NCBI GenBank assembly: GCA_019056595.1
Contig: CP036163.1
Location: 434,001-498,000, forward strand
DNA from: Pectobacterium atrosepticum
GTDB lineage: Bacteria; Pseudomonadota; Gammaproteobacteria; Enterobacterales; Enterobacteriaceae
Direction of reading: 5' to 3'
Length of the DNA: 64,000 nucleotides
The position numbers and the translations under genes were made by a program. A model generated the notes under the pieces. It had not been told where the DNA came from, did no database searches, and was given only the letters and a program-made list of their open reading frames with translations. Shown one piece after another: positions 8,403 to 17,179 of the stretch (position 1 is its first letter; each line of letters opens with the position of its first letter).

Positions 8403-9290
8403 AATAACTTTGCAAAATAATAGATCACTTGGAGGGAACTCAGTCCGAATTGAGCGATCTGATCAATCGCCAAACATCACAAATCACCAACCGGACTGAG
8501 CGATGCCGATCATAGCAGTAATCCCTGATGAAGAACGACAACTGATGCGTAAAGAAATCCAGCAGACACGCGATAAAAATTACGCCAGACGACTCATTGC
8601 CATGCTGATGTTGCATCGCGGGATGACCGTCACCGACGTTGCCAGACTGCTCTGCGCTGCCCGCTCATCCGTCGGTCGATGGATTAATTGGTTTACTTTA
8701 CATGGTATTGAAGGACTACAAAGTCTCAGGTCCGGACGTGCTCCCCGGTGGCCTGTCGCTGATATTCTTCAGGTTCTTCCACTGCTGGTACAACGCTCTC
8801 CGCAGGATTTCGGCTGGCTGCGTTCCCGATGGAGCACTGAGTTATGTATTACTACGCCGGGACATAACCAAAAACATTATCTGGCAGGTGCACTGCATTC
8901 GGACACGAGGCGAGTCCATTATGTCGGCGGTAACAGCAAGTGCTCTGATTTATTTATCAATCTGTTAGAGGCATTACGGCGCACATACCGGCGAGCAAAA
9001 ACGCTCACGATAGTGGTAGATAACTACATTATCCATAAAAGCCACAAGGTGGAGCGCTGGCTGGAGAAAAACAAGAAGTTCAGGTTGTTGTTCCTGCCAA
9101 CGTATTCGCCGTGGCTGAATCCAATAGAATTGCTGTGGCTGTCGTTGCACGAAACCATAACGCGTAACCATCAGTGCCGATATATGTGGCAATTGCTGGG
9201 TCGGGTAAATCAATTTATGAATGCGGCCTCACCGTTCCCCGGCAATCATCATGGTCTGGCTAAAGTGGAGCGATAATATGCAAAGTTATT
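8403..9290 (+). mobile_element. IS630-family insertion sequence, internally deleted
   Basis: The left end AATAACTTTGCA and the reverse complement of the right end are identical over 12 bp, and both ends are flanked by TA, the dinucleotide target IS630/Tc1 elements duplicate. At 888 bp it is about 260 bp shorter than usual because the transposase gene has lost its middle. The right terminal repeat carries a Shine-Dalgarno (GGAG) and the ATG now used by the downstream gene. Confidence 0.8.
8503..9276 (+). pseudogene. IS630-family transposase with in-frame internal deletion
   Basis: 257 codons instead of about 343. The N-terminal helix-turn-helix half (MTVTDVARLLCAARSSVGRW, QDFGWLRSRWSTEL) joins directly to the C-terminal half (HYLAGALHSDTRRVHYVGG, LTIVVDNYIIHKS, TYSPWLNPIELLW, HGLAKVER). 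The missing 85 or so residues include the YEDEVD segment with the first catalytic Asp of the DDE triad, so it cannot be active alone. The second Asp (VDNYIIHKS) and the Glu (PIELLW) remain. Confidence 0.85.
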
Positions 9291-10738
9291 TAGACCTCGC
9301 ATTACATATATCGCGAAGACATGAAAAACCAGCAATAAAGTTTTCGAGGGAAAGTGATTTAAAAAATAGCAGTCAACTACTATTCATCAAGAATAAGGAT
9401 TTAATTTTGCAAAACTACTCTGAAATGAAAGGATATAAAAAGTTAGAATTTAGAGTTATTCCAACCTTGGTTGATTCTTTAAGTTCATTTTTTTGCGCAA
9501 GAATAAAATACACCTCCTCGCCGATGAATTATTTAAAGGACAAATACGACCTTGATGTTAGCTTATTTCCAAATAGAGGTGTTTATATTATTGATGATGA
9601 AAAAACCGTTATATTAGGAAAGTTTATAGAAAACAAAACAGTTAAGTATGTTTTTTCGATAGAGATAATGGGTGTTAATTTATCATATGTGCCTAGTTTT
9701 TTAAATTCATTGGAAGCCGTGATTGCTCGTAAACTAAGTAATAACACTTGCCTTCAGTTAGCCGAAGACTACTTTTTTTTTGGTGATCAGTTATTAGAGA
9801 AATCCATTGTACACTTTCTAGGTAAAGGGCATTATAACCAGAGTGCGTTGCAAGTGTTAATGCAATCATTCCACAAAATATCCTCCTTTCAATATGAAGG
9901 TAACTCTTTCACAACCGGTTTACTTTTAACGAAATCTTATGTCGACTTTATAAAGAATAAAAGTCTAAAAGAAAGAGGGGGGTTTTTATCTGAACTACAT
10001 TCAAAGTTAGTAATTATAGGTAGCACTACAGTAAATAAGCGGCTATGGTTTTTAGTTGATGGAGAGTCGACTTTTTTCCTTGCAACGATGCGTCGAGGTA
10101 AAACCCAAATACAAAATTATTTCACTCTGGAGTCTAGCGACATTAGAAACAATGGCTTTGTGGATAATTACAACTTAGTCAAAACGATGAAGGGTAATGA
10201 TATTCTCTTCAGAGTTACTGGTTGTGCTGAGTTTTCGATTACGACTCCTAAAGGAATCGATTTTAATTATAAGGAGGGGAAATGGATTTTCCGTAATTTA
10301 GAATGGTACATTTTCATGCTTTGTTCGCTATTGAAAGCAGAACGCAATGTAATGGAAAGCTTACTGAATTATCTCTTTCTACTATCTAATAGAAGAACTA
10401 GCAGCATTATTTGGATGCCGGAGAATGAAGAGGAAATCGCAAGTGTCACTAATAACATCAACGTATTTACAAAGGATGAAATTACAATAACAAATATAAA
10501 TCACAAAGCAATTATAACAAGGATTTTTTCAAGTGATGGGACTGCTATTTTATCAAAAAAAGGCAGCCTTATTTCATTCTCTACAATGATTAGTCATGAT
10601 AATAATACTACTGGGCCGCTAAGCGGCACAGGTGAAAAAGTTGCAGAGTATTTATCAAAAAATGGAGTCGCAATTAAGGTATCACAGGATGGTAGCATAA
10701 AATTATTTCACCAAGGGAAAATTAAAATTATTCTATAA
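9278..10738 (+). CDS. Sensor-like protein with C-terminal DisA_N/DAC-like domain
   Basis: 486 residues from ATG 9278, AT-rich, with GGAG seven bases upstream. Residues 1-370 match nothing I recognise; the segment TTVNKRLWFLVDGESTFFLA suggests a beta-rich sensor. Residues about 372-486 look like a diadenylate-cyclase (DisA_N) fold: SSIIWM as the first strand, DGTAILSKKGSLISFSTM where DACs have DGA, then GTGEKVAEYLSKNGVAIKVS and DGSIKLFHQGKIKI where DACs have GTRHRAA and VSEE-G-I-L. The DGA and RHR catalytic motifs are altered (DGT; GEK), so it may bind a nucleotide or make a different one. The original start was displaced by IS630. A patatin gene follows 94 bp downstream. The assignment rests on pattern recall and needs HMM or structure support. 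Confidence 0.6.
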   Translation: MQSYLDLALHISRRHEKPAIKFSRESDLKNSSQLLFIKNKDLILQNYSEMKGYKKLEFRVIPTLVDSLSSFFCARIKYTSSPMNYLKDKYDLDVSLFPNRGVYIIDDEKTVILGKFIENKTVKYVFSIEIMGVNLSYVPSFLNSLEAVIARKLSNNTCLQLAEDYFFFGDQLLEKSIVHFLGKGHYNQSALQVLMQSFHKISSFQYEGNSFTTGLLLTKSYVDFIKNKSLKERGGFLSELHSKLVIIGSTTVNKRLWFLVDGESTFFLATMRRGKTQIQNYFTLESSDIRNNGFVDNYNLVKTMKGNDILFRVTGCAEFSITTPKGIDFNYKEGKWIFRNLEWYIFMLCSLLKAERNVMESLLNYLFLLSNRRTSSIIWMPENEEEIASVTNNINVFTKDEITITNINHKAIITRIFSSDGTAILSKKGSLISFSTMISHDNNTTGPLSGTGEKVAEYLSKNGVAIKVSQDGSIKLFHQGKIKIIL

Positions 10739-10832
10739 CTCAATCATGTTTTAATTTTTTAATAGAATTGAATAGCGCATACTTTTTTTAGAGAGTATCC
10801 TTGCTGATTGCCAAATTAAAATTGGAGTCGAG

Positions 10833-11780
10833 ATGGTTAATTTCGCGGAAGAAAAAGATGAAGGGAAAATATTACGCATACTTTCTCTGGATGGAGGTGG
10901 CGCAAAAGGTTTCTATACTCTCGGCGTACTGAAAGAGATAGAGTCGTCGATAGAAACTCCGTTACATCAGAAATTCGATTTGGTTTTTGGTACTAGTACT
11001 GGAGCTATAATTGCATCACTAATTTCTTTAGGTTACAATATTGACTCTATTTTAGAACTTTATCGAAAATACGTCCCCGCGATAATGTCAAAAAAGAGAG
11101 CTCATGACAGATCTGTTGCATTAGAGGCGTTAGCATACGAGGTTTTCGGTGATGCGATGTTTGAGGATGTAAAAACAGGCATAGGAGTTGTGGCTGCTAA
11201 GTGGTCAACTGAACGTCCTATGATTTTCAAAGGAAATATAATGCAGGCCCATGGACGGAGAAAATCGTTCATTCCGGGATTTGGTGTTAGTATCGCCGAT
11301 GCAGTCAAAGCTTCTTGTTCCGCTTACCCATTTTTTGAACGTACTATCGTTCGGACCTCCTTAGGAGAGGAGATAGAACTTATTGATGGTGGTTACTGTG
11401 CTAATAACCCTACTTTATATGCTATCGCAGATGCAATTAAGGCTTATAATATTGAGCGGGATAGTATTCGCGTGGTTAATATTGGTGTTGGTAATTACCC
11501 AGAACCCAAGCCTAAATTGCTTATGCGTTTAGCTAGAAAGTACTTGGTTAGTATACAATTATTGCAAAAAACATTAGAGATAAATACGCAGTCTATGGAT
11601 CAACTGCGTCAAATAATGTTTGATGATGTGCCAACTATCCGAATTAGTGACTCATATGTTGCGCCTGAAATGGCAACCGACCTACTCGAGCATGATATCA
11701 AAAAACTTGATGTCCTCTTTCAACGAGGGAGAGAGTCATTTTCTTCTCATGAGAAAGAGCTTTTAGAATACTTGATGTAA
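10833..11780 (+). CDS. Patatin-like phospholipase (CapV-like), putative effector
   Basis: 315 residues with GGAGTCGAG before the ATG. All patatin elements are present: oxyanion loop SLDGGGAKG (D20-G26), nucleophile elbow GTSTG with Ser55, and DGG with Asp185 completing the Ser-Asp dyad, followed by NNPTLYA. No signal peptide or membrane segment, so it is a cytosolic phospholipase acting on the inner leaflet. Its size and form resemble the CBASS effector CapV, which is activated by a cyclic dinucleotide and kills the infected cell by degrading membrane lipid. Here it is paired with a DAC-like protein, not a CD-NTase. The effector role is inference; the catalytic family is secure. Confidence 0.85.
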   Translation: MVNFAEEKDEGKILRILSLDGGGAKGFYTLGVLKEIESSIETPLHQKFDLVFGTSTGAIIASLISLGYNIDSILELYRKYVPAIMSKKRAHDRSVALEALAYEVFGDAMFEDVKTGIGVVAAKWSTERPMIFKGNIMQAHGRRKSFIPGFGVSIADAVKASCSAYPFFERTIVRTSLGEEIELIDGGYCANNPTLYAIADAIKAYNIERDSIRVVNIGVGNYPEPKPKLLMRLARKYLVSIQLLQKTLEINTQSMDQLRQIMFDDVPTIRISDSYVAPEMATDLLEHDIKKLDVLFQRGRESFSSHEKELLEYLM

Positions 11781-11789
11781 ACAGCGCTG

Positions 11790-12126
11790 ACTGACCGGAA
11801 TATAACAGGGAACGACCTCATGAACCCCTGAATAACCCGATACCGGAAGAGTACCGACTGATGGCTGAAAAAACCGGAAACACAGTAGTTCTATTTTGCT
11901 TACCCATACCGAGCAAACTAACTGATAAATAACAATAAATTTCGTTTTCCGCTTCAACCATCTCAACGTATTTTTGCTTTTGTGGATGATGTAATTATCA
12001 ACGATCAGTGTGATTGTTTTGGCACAGTGATATGCGCTTCTCAACTTGCGTAACATTTTGATAAATAGTTCTGAGCTCTTACTTGTTCCGCTAGCGTAAT
12101 CCACTCTTCCCGTTCCTGCATGGAGG
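11790..12126 (-). pseudogene. IS630-family transposase C-terminal remnant
   Basis: The minus strand encodes SLHAGTGRVDYASGTSKSS, then AKTITLIVDNYIIHKSKNT and a degraded VCSVWVSKIELL in place of YSPWVNxIELLW. The end is frameshifted. This is the catalytic C-terminal half of an IS630 transposase different in sequence from the copy at 8503. Its 5' side is cut by the IS3 fragment beginning near 12126. Confidence 0.75.
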
Positions 12127-12596
12127 GACCCGACAAGAAGCGTTTTTCCGACGAACAGATCATCAGTATCCTCCGCGAAGCTGAAGCCGGGGTTTCTGCC
12201 CGTGAGCTCTGCCGCAAACACGCCATTTCCGATGCCACCTTTTATACCTGGCGTAAGAAGTATGGCGGTATGGAGGTGCCCGAGGTTAAGCGCCTGAAGT
12301 CGCTTGAGGAAGAGAACGCAAGACTCAAGAAGCTGCTTGCCGAAGCCATGCTGGATAAGGAGGCACTTCAGGTGGCTCAGCGTCCGGCGGCTGATGCGCA
12401 TTTATCAGGGCGCATCACTGAGCTGGCACTGGAGCGCAGGCGTTTTGGTTACCGCCGCATCTGGCAGTTACTGCGCCGTGAAGGCCTTCATGTTAATCAC
12501 AAGCGCGTGTACCGCCTTTATCATCTGAGAGGGCTGGGCGTAAAACGCAGACGACGTCGTAAAGGGCTGGCAACAGAACGTCTGCCGCGGCTCGGA
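12126..12596 (+). pseudogene. IS3-family (IS407-like) OrfA/OrfB fragment with internal deletion
   Basis: The frame reads KKRFSDEQIISILREAEAG and LCRKHAISDATFYTWRKKYG, then LEEENARLKKLLAEAMLDKE (OrfA with leucine zipper), and passes at a deletion into RRPAADAHL-type OrfB sequence ending [19 protein letters not shown]. The end of OrfA and start of OrfB are missing, as is the whole DDE domain. Both sides abut other IS fragments. Confidence 0.8.
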
Positions 12597-12757
12597 AGTT
12601 CAGCCCGGTCAGCTACCGTGAACATGGGTTGCCAGTATCAGAGAACCTATTGAAGCAGGATTTTTACGCCAGCGGCCCGAATCAAAAATGGGCCGGCGAT
12701 ATCACGTATTTACGCACGGATGAAGGGTGGCTTTATCTTGCCGTTGTTCTCGATAAA
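12596..12757 (+). pseudogene. IS3-group OrfB fragment (start of DDE domain)
   Basis: The +3-frame sequence reads [20 protein letters not shown], then [21 protein letters not shown], the region around the first catalytic Asp of IS3-group OrfB. It stops at about 12757 where the recombinase fragment begins on the other strand. This OrfB type normally pairs with the OrfA type seen at 8167, so the two may be parts of one broken element or of two copies. Confidence 0.75.
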
Positions 12758-13413
12758 TAATTACGAAACTGAATTTCGCCGATAGGGAAGGGGTTAATAG
12801 GGTTCGCTCGGGAACGTGAACTCGGCCTGATAACCTCGTAAAAAACCCTTACCATCTCAGGTGTTAAGCTACGGAATTGTTTGTGAGATTTTTTTATTTT
12901 ACCAATTTGAAACTCATCCCGGAGCATCGATACGCGATTTGTCAATCGAGAGGAAAGACGAGACAATTCCTTAGGAGATTCATCCATATATCGTGGTGAA
13001 ATATAAGTGTTAATCATATATGTGATAAAGCGAATAACCGAATGCACATGCTTTGCATTCGTGCAACTTTGAGTAGTCGGTTTTTGGTGGTTTGTGATCC
13101 TGAGTATAGGAACACCTGGTTTTCCGCATTCCAAATAATGGAAAAAAGCTTCCAGCTCTTCAATAGCAATCAGAGGATTATGTCCCGACTGGTAAAAACT
13201 GAAGCAAAAAGTTACTCCATATTTATTAAACCAAAACTCATAGAAAAACTTTAGCGCCTGGAGGGTAGTTGCTTGAGTGGACGCAGAACGTAAAGACAGG
13301 CGGTCGACAAGAAATCTAAGTGGAAACAAAAGTGGCAGGTTTGTTTCTGAATCGACCAACACCCACAGTCGCTTATGCGGCACAACATTGAGCTGAGTGA
13401 CTACAAACACCAT
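12733..13413 (-). pseudogene. Tyrosine-recombinase/integrase N-terminal fragment (copy 2)
   Basis: About 218 genuine codons: RLWVLVDSETNLPLLFPLRF, TTLQALKFFYEFWFNKYG (SAM-like core-binding domain), [34 protein letters not shown], then loss of similarity at about 12757. Proteins of this type are 400-plus residues; the catalytic R-H-R-H-Y domain that should follow QFRNYL is gone, replaced by an IS3 remnant. The initiation codon is intact at 13413. It is a paralogue of the shorter fragment at 7347-7562. Confidence 0.7.
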
Positions 13414-13786
13414 AAATTCCTCATCAAGTGCATGGATATGAAGAAAGTAACTCTTAACATAACTGCTGCAATGAAAAGGTGAGCGACGTTTTAACTACAT
13501 GATTTCCAGTGGTGAGGATTGATTCGTGAAGTAATTGTGCATTAAACAAGATTTAACATAATATACATTATGCGAACCTATAGATGAAAAGGCAGGAACT
13601 GACCGTTCTACTGAGTAAATTCCCACGCATCCGCAAAACACTTTTTCCGGCATCAACAATCATTCAACCGTGTTAACGGTAACCACTAATTATTTAATAC
13701 GGAAAGACACGCGGTGCGATTTATCTGGGACTCAGAGTGTTTTCCTCTACAATGTGTTTTCCAGTTCGCTTATTAGGTCCATTCCC
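13414..13786. other. Non-coding junction between the island and yjbD
   Basis: About 370 bp, AT-rich on the left and more backbone-like on the right. It should hold the recombinase fragment's old promoter and that of yjbD; no motif is clear. Confidence 0.4.
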
Positions 13787-14053
13787 ATGCCCAGACTGAC
13801 TCAGAAAGACATGACAGAAAGTGAACAACGTCAACTCAAGACGTTACTCGATCAAGCGAGAAAAAAACAGGATCGTCCACTGACCAACTCTGAGAGTAAT
13901 CATATTAAAGATGATTACATCGATAAACTGATGAAGGAACGTGAAGCCGTGGCAAAGCAAGCGCGGGTCGAGAAGAAGAAAAATAAATTCAAGCCTGATT
14001 CCTCTACAACTTATGAGTGGTCTGCTAATACGAATTTACGAGGACGCCGCTAG
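13787..14053 (+). CDS. yjbD: DUF3811 family protein YjbD
   Basis: 88 residues starting MPRLTQKDMTESEQRQLKTL, close to E. coli YjbD throughout, including LTNSESN-IK-DYIDKLM-ERE and the ending SANTNLRGRR. It is small, strongly basic toward the end and helical; function unknown. The ATG at 13787 matches the family start; a longer frame back to 13670 is not supported. Its stop overlaps the convergent ArgP-like gene by four bases. Confidence 0.85.
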   Translation: MPRLTQKDMTESEQRQLKTLLDQARKKQDRPLTNSESNHIKDDYIDKLMKEREAVAKQARVEKKKNKFKPDSSTTYEWSANTNLRGRR

Positions 14054-14949
14054 CATCCCGGCTCGGATGATTGAAAAAGATGCCTAACGGCCGCTGCTCG
14101 CACGCTCTGACTTAATGCTTCCAGCGGCACAGAGCGGATATTCCACCGGTGCCAGTACAGGCGGATATCTATCGGGTTCCCGATTTGCAACTGCACCAGC
14201 TCGCCTTTTTCTTTATGAGGTGATGCCATATGTTCAGGGATCATCCCCCACCCTAACCCTCTGAAAATGGCGCCGACAAAGGCTGCGGTTGAAGGGACAA
14301 ATTGCTGAGGCGGTTCAATCACTTCAGGAACCAGCGATTCAATGAATAAGGACTGTAGCCTGTCTTTATTGTTAAATATCAGGAGCGGCGCTTTTTGCAA
14401 ACTGTCTGCATTAATGCCGTCAGCAAAGTACGTATCGTGAAAAATCTGTGAACAATAGGCGCGATAGCGCATCGTTCCCAAATATTCTACGCCGCATCCT
14501 TGAATCGGCTCCGGGCTGGCACTGACAGCGGCCATTACCCGACCTTCACGCAACAAGGTCGCTGAATGCTCCTGATCCTCAACGAGGATGTCGAGCAAAA
14601 TACCGGATTGGTGACAGACATCCTCCATCGCATCCAGAAACCATCCATCTATAGAGTCCGCATTTACAGCCACTGAGATACTTTGTCTAGCTGGCATTTC
14701 AAGCGTGCTGAAGAGCTCACTCTCCAACATATCTATCTGTTCTGCGTGTCGAAGTAGCGCTTGTCCCGTTGGCGTTGCACGACAGGGATTGCCTCTTACG
14801 ATCAGTACCTGACCAAGCTGATCTTCCAACTGCTTGATACGCTGGCTGATGGCAGACGGCGTGACGTGAAGCTTACGGGCCGCAACCTCAAAACTGCCGC
14901 TACGGACGATCTCCATGAACGCTTTCAGGCAAGGGTAATTCAGGTGCAT
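14050..14949 (-). CDS. ArgP/LysG-type LysR-family regulator
   Basis: 299 residues. The winged helix (LKAFMEIVRSGSFEVAARKL, TPSAISQRIKQLEDQLGQVL, VRGNPCRATPTGQAL) and effector domain (ISVAVNADSIDGWFL, YWHRWNIRSVPLEALS) follow the ArgP/LysG layout, where NADS and YWHR are conserved. Members control lysine or arginine exporters and DNA-replication genes in response to basic amino acids. It is clearly divergent from E. coli ArgP, so it is probably a paralogue. No lysE-type exporter is adjacent, so its target is not local. Confidence 0.8.
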   Translation of the reverse strand: MHLNYPCLKAFMEIVRSGSFEVAARKLHVTPSAISQRIKQLEDQLGQVLIVRGNPCRATPTGQALLRHAEQIDMLESELFSTLEMPARQSISVAVNADSIDGWFLDAMEDVCHQSGILLDILVEDQEHSATLLREGRVMAAVSASPEPIQGCGVEYLGTMRYRAYCSQIFHDTYFADGINADSLQKAPLLIFNNKDRLQSLFIESLVPEVIEPPQQFVPSTAAFVGAIFRGLGWGMIPEHMASPHKEKGELVQLQIGNPIDIRLYWHRWNIRSVPLEALSQSVRAAAVRHLFQSSEPGC

Positions 14950-15093
14950 GGTTATTTTTTCTTAACAAGATCAGAATGATTTAATTTGCCTTAATTAAGG
15001 GAACGATACAACTTTCACAGCGTTGCGAATGCTATACGCGAATCGGGGAAAATTTGTGGGTATGGGAGGAAGAATCACAGAAGTGCTGAATAT

Positions 15094-15127
15094 AGTAACC
15101 CAGCGACCATGAGGTCGCCGGGTTACT
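15094..15127 (-). terminator. Stem-loop downstream of the chemoreceptor gene
   Basis: AGTAACCC ... GGGTTACT with an inner CGACC/GGTCG stem, starting 11 bp past the MCP stop codon. The stem is strong but the U-tract on the minus strand is weak. Confidence 0.55.
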
Positions 15128-15137
15128 GTGTTTCTTT

Positions 15138-17111
15138 TTATCTCAATAACGCATGAGGTAAAGCGTGCTGCTGTTCCAGACGGAAATGCTCTATCGTTTG
15201 CGCCAACAGCATGGACTGATCTTCCAGCGAACTGGCGGCGGCAGACATCTGCTGTACCAGTGCGGAGTTTTGCTGCGTTACGCCATCCATTTCATTGACG
15301 GCAATCGTTACCTGACTGATGCCTTTCGCTTGCTCATCCGATGCGGTGACAATTTCACCGATAATACTTTGTACCGAGTTGACGGCATGCGTCATATCCT
15401 GCATGGTTTTACCCGCGTCGTTCACCAGCTTAACGCCACTTTCAACGCGCTGGCTGGATTCCTCAATCAGAGCGGCAATCTCTTTCACAGCGCTAGCGCT
15501 GCGCTGTGCCAGACTGCGAACTTCAGATGCCACGACGGCGAATCCTCTTCCCTGCTCACCCGCTCGCGCCGCCTCCACCGCTGCGTTCAGCGCCAGAATG
15601 TTGGTCTGGAAAGCGATGCTGTTAATCATGGCGGTAATGTCGCCAATCTTCTTCGCACTATCATCAATCTGCGACATAGTCTGAACCACCTGACTGACCA
15701 GCGATTCACCGCGCAGAGCTATCTTCGTGGCATTTTCTGTCAGCGTTGTGGCTTGATGGGCATTGTTGGCATTGTGTTTCACCGTGGCGGTAATCTCTTC
15801 CATGCTCGCCGCCGTTTGCTCCAGCGCGGCAGCCTGCTGCTCCGTACGCGAAGCGAGGTTGAGGTTACCGCTGGCAATTTCCGCAGCGCCTTGTCGCACG
15901 GAATCACTGGCGTCTTTGATCTGTCCCACCACCTGACGCAGCTGTGATTGCATCGTATTCAGCGCGAAGAACAGGCTGCTGCGATCGTTGGCTTTCACGT
16001 CAATCACATTACTCAATCGTCCTTCCGCAACAGACAGTGCAATGGTTGCGGCTTCAAGTGGCTCGCCGCCAATCGGTTTAAGCACTTTGCGGCTGAATAC
16101 CCAGCCCAGCAGCGCGCTCACCAACAGAATGCTGATCACCATCATGATGACGGCATTAATCAACTGGCGCTCAGACGCGGCCATCACTTGACTCACGGGC
16201 ACAACAATCCCGAGATACCATTTCTCTGTGCTGTTGCCAATGGTGACGGGCTGCCAAGTAACCAGCGCTTGCTCGCCCAGAATCGCATCGTCGTGCTGTA
16301 CCACAGAAGAGGTGAAATTGTCCGTCGGTCCTTGCCAAGCTTTGCTCGTCTGAGATTTGTCAGGATAAGAGATGACTTTACCCGCGCTGGATAACAACAT
16401 CGCGTAGCCACCGCCTTCCCAGGGTTTAATCTGGTTAATTTTTTGCTGCAATGACGCAAGAGAAATGTCTGAAGTGACGACACCCCACAGTTTCCCCTGA
16501 CTAACAATCGGTGCGGCGACTGATGTCAGCAGCGTCGGAACGCCGTTGTAAGCATAGGTGTAGGGTTCGATTAGCGTATCTTTCTGGCTCTTTTGCGGCA
16601 GCAGATAGTAATCGCCTTGGCCGGGAGTCAGGTAGGAAAGCAGAGGATGCATGGCGTAATTACCTGCCTGATCGCGGTCAACAAACCAGGCATAGCGACC
16701 TTTCGGCGCCTGACCCGGTTGATCGGCAAACTCGGCATCACGTCCGTCAAACACGTTCTCTTCAAAAATGACTGAAATCGAAAGGTATTCCGGGTTATCC
16801 CGCAGAGCATATTCCATCATTTTATCGACCACTGCGCGGTCTTTAATGCCTGCGGATGGCAAAGCAGCCAGCCCTTGCCCGAGGTTATGCGCTACATCAC
16901 GTGCGTAGTTGAGTTCCTGCTGAATTCTCAGGGCTTCGCTTTGAGCTATTTGCTGTAAATAGCGTTCGGCCAAAGACTTTTGTTCACTACTAGACTGCCA
17001 GCTGAGCACGCCGATGGTGACAGCAAAACCGAGTGCGATGGTGAATGCGCCAGTTAGCAATACCTGGGCGCGGGTGCTCATTGTCTTTTTTTGTATTAAT
17101 TGTTTGGCCAT
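15138..17111 (-). CDS. Methyl-accepting chemotaxis protein, dCache type
   Basis: 657 residues from MAKQLIQKK, whose ATG follows AGGAG; an upstream ATG at 17150 lacks one. Order: cytoplasmic stub, TM1 at about 16-36, periplasmic double-Cache sensor (about 37-330, with YLSISVIFEENVFDGRD and GYAMLLSSAGKVISYPD), TM2 at about 332-352, HAMP, then a signalling domain with the invariant hairpin tip IDSIAFQTNILALNAAVEA-type sequence (here MINSIAFQTNILALNAA). Q/E methylation helices flank it. No NWETF CheR-docking pentapeptide at the C-terminus. dCache domains bind small ligands such as amino acids. Transcribed from a near-perfect sigma-28 promoter as a single gene. Confidence 0.92.
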   Translation of the reverse strand: MAKQLIQKKTMSTRAQVLLTGAFTIALGFAVTIGVLSWQSSSEQKSLAERYLQQIAQSEALRIQQELNYARDVAHNLGQGLAALPSAGIKDRAVVDKMMEYALRDNPEYLSISVIFEENVFDGRDAEFADQPGQAPKGRYAWFVDRDQAGNYAMHPLLSYLTPGQGDYYLLPQKSQKDTLIEPYTYAYNGVPTLLTSVAAPIVSQGKLWGVVTSDISLASLQQKINQIKPWEGGGYAMLLSSAGKVISYPDKSQTSKAWQGPTDNFTSSVVQHDDAILGEQALVTWQPVTIGNSTEKWYLGIVVPVSQVMAASERQLINAVIMMVISILLVSALLGWVFSRKVLKPIGGEPLEAATIALSVAEGRLSNVIDVKANDRSSLFFALNTMQSQLRQVVGQIKDASDSVRQGAAEIASGNLNLASRTEQQAAALEQTAASMEEITATVKHNANNAHQATTLTENATKIALRGESLVSQVVQTMSQIDDSAKKIGDITAMINSIAFQTNILALNAAVEAARAGEQGRGFAVVASEVRSLAQRSASAVKEIAALIEESSQRVESGVKLVNDAGKTMQDMTHAVNSVQSIIGEIVTASDEQAKGISQVTIAVNEMDGVTQQNSALVQQMSAAASSLEDQSMLLAQTIEHFRLEQQHALPHALLR

Positions 17112-17179
17112 TATGGCTCTCCTGGTGTTGATTCTGATCGTAATCAACATTCCCTTGCAATGAGTTCCCTGCTATTTGT

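Noticed and set aside
8639..8968. 109-residue plus ORF in the IS630 transposase
   Set aside because: Alternate frame of a recognisable transposase.
9278..11780. Classical CBASS locus
   Set aside because: No CD-NTase (GS-x-D-E-D type) motif and no Cap2/Cap3 genes; the upstream protein fits a DAC-like fold better.
11763..12401. 212-residue minus ORF taken as one gene
   Set aside because: Its first 90 residues are the antisense of an IS3 fragment; only the C-terminal part is IS630 transposase.
15165..16394. Long plus-strand ORFs inside the chemoreceptor gene
   Set aside because: Shadows of the real minus-strand MCP reading frame; composition and motifs belong to the MCP.
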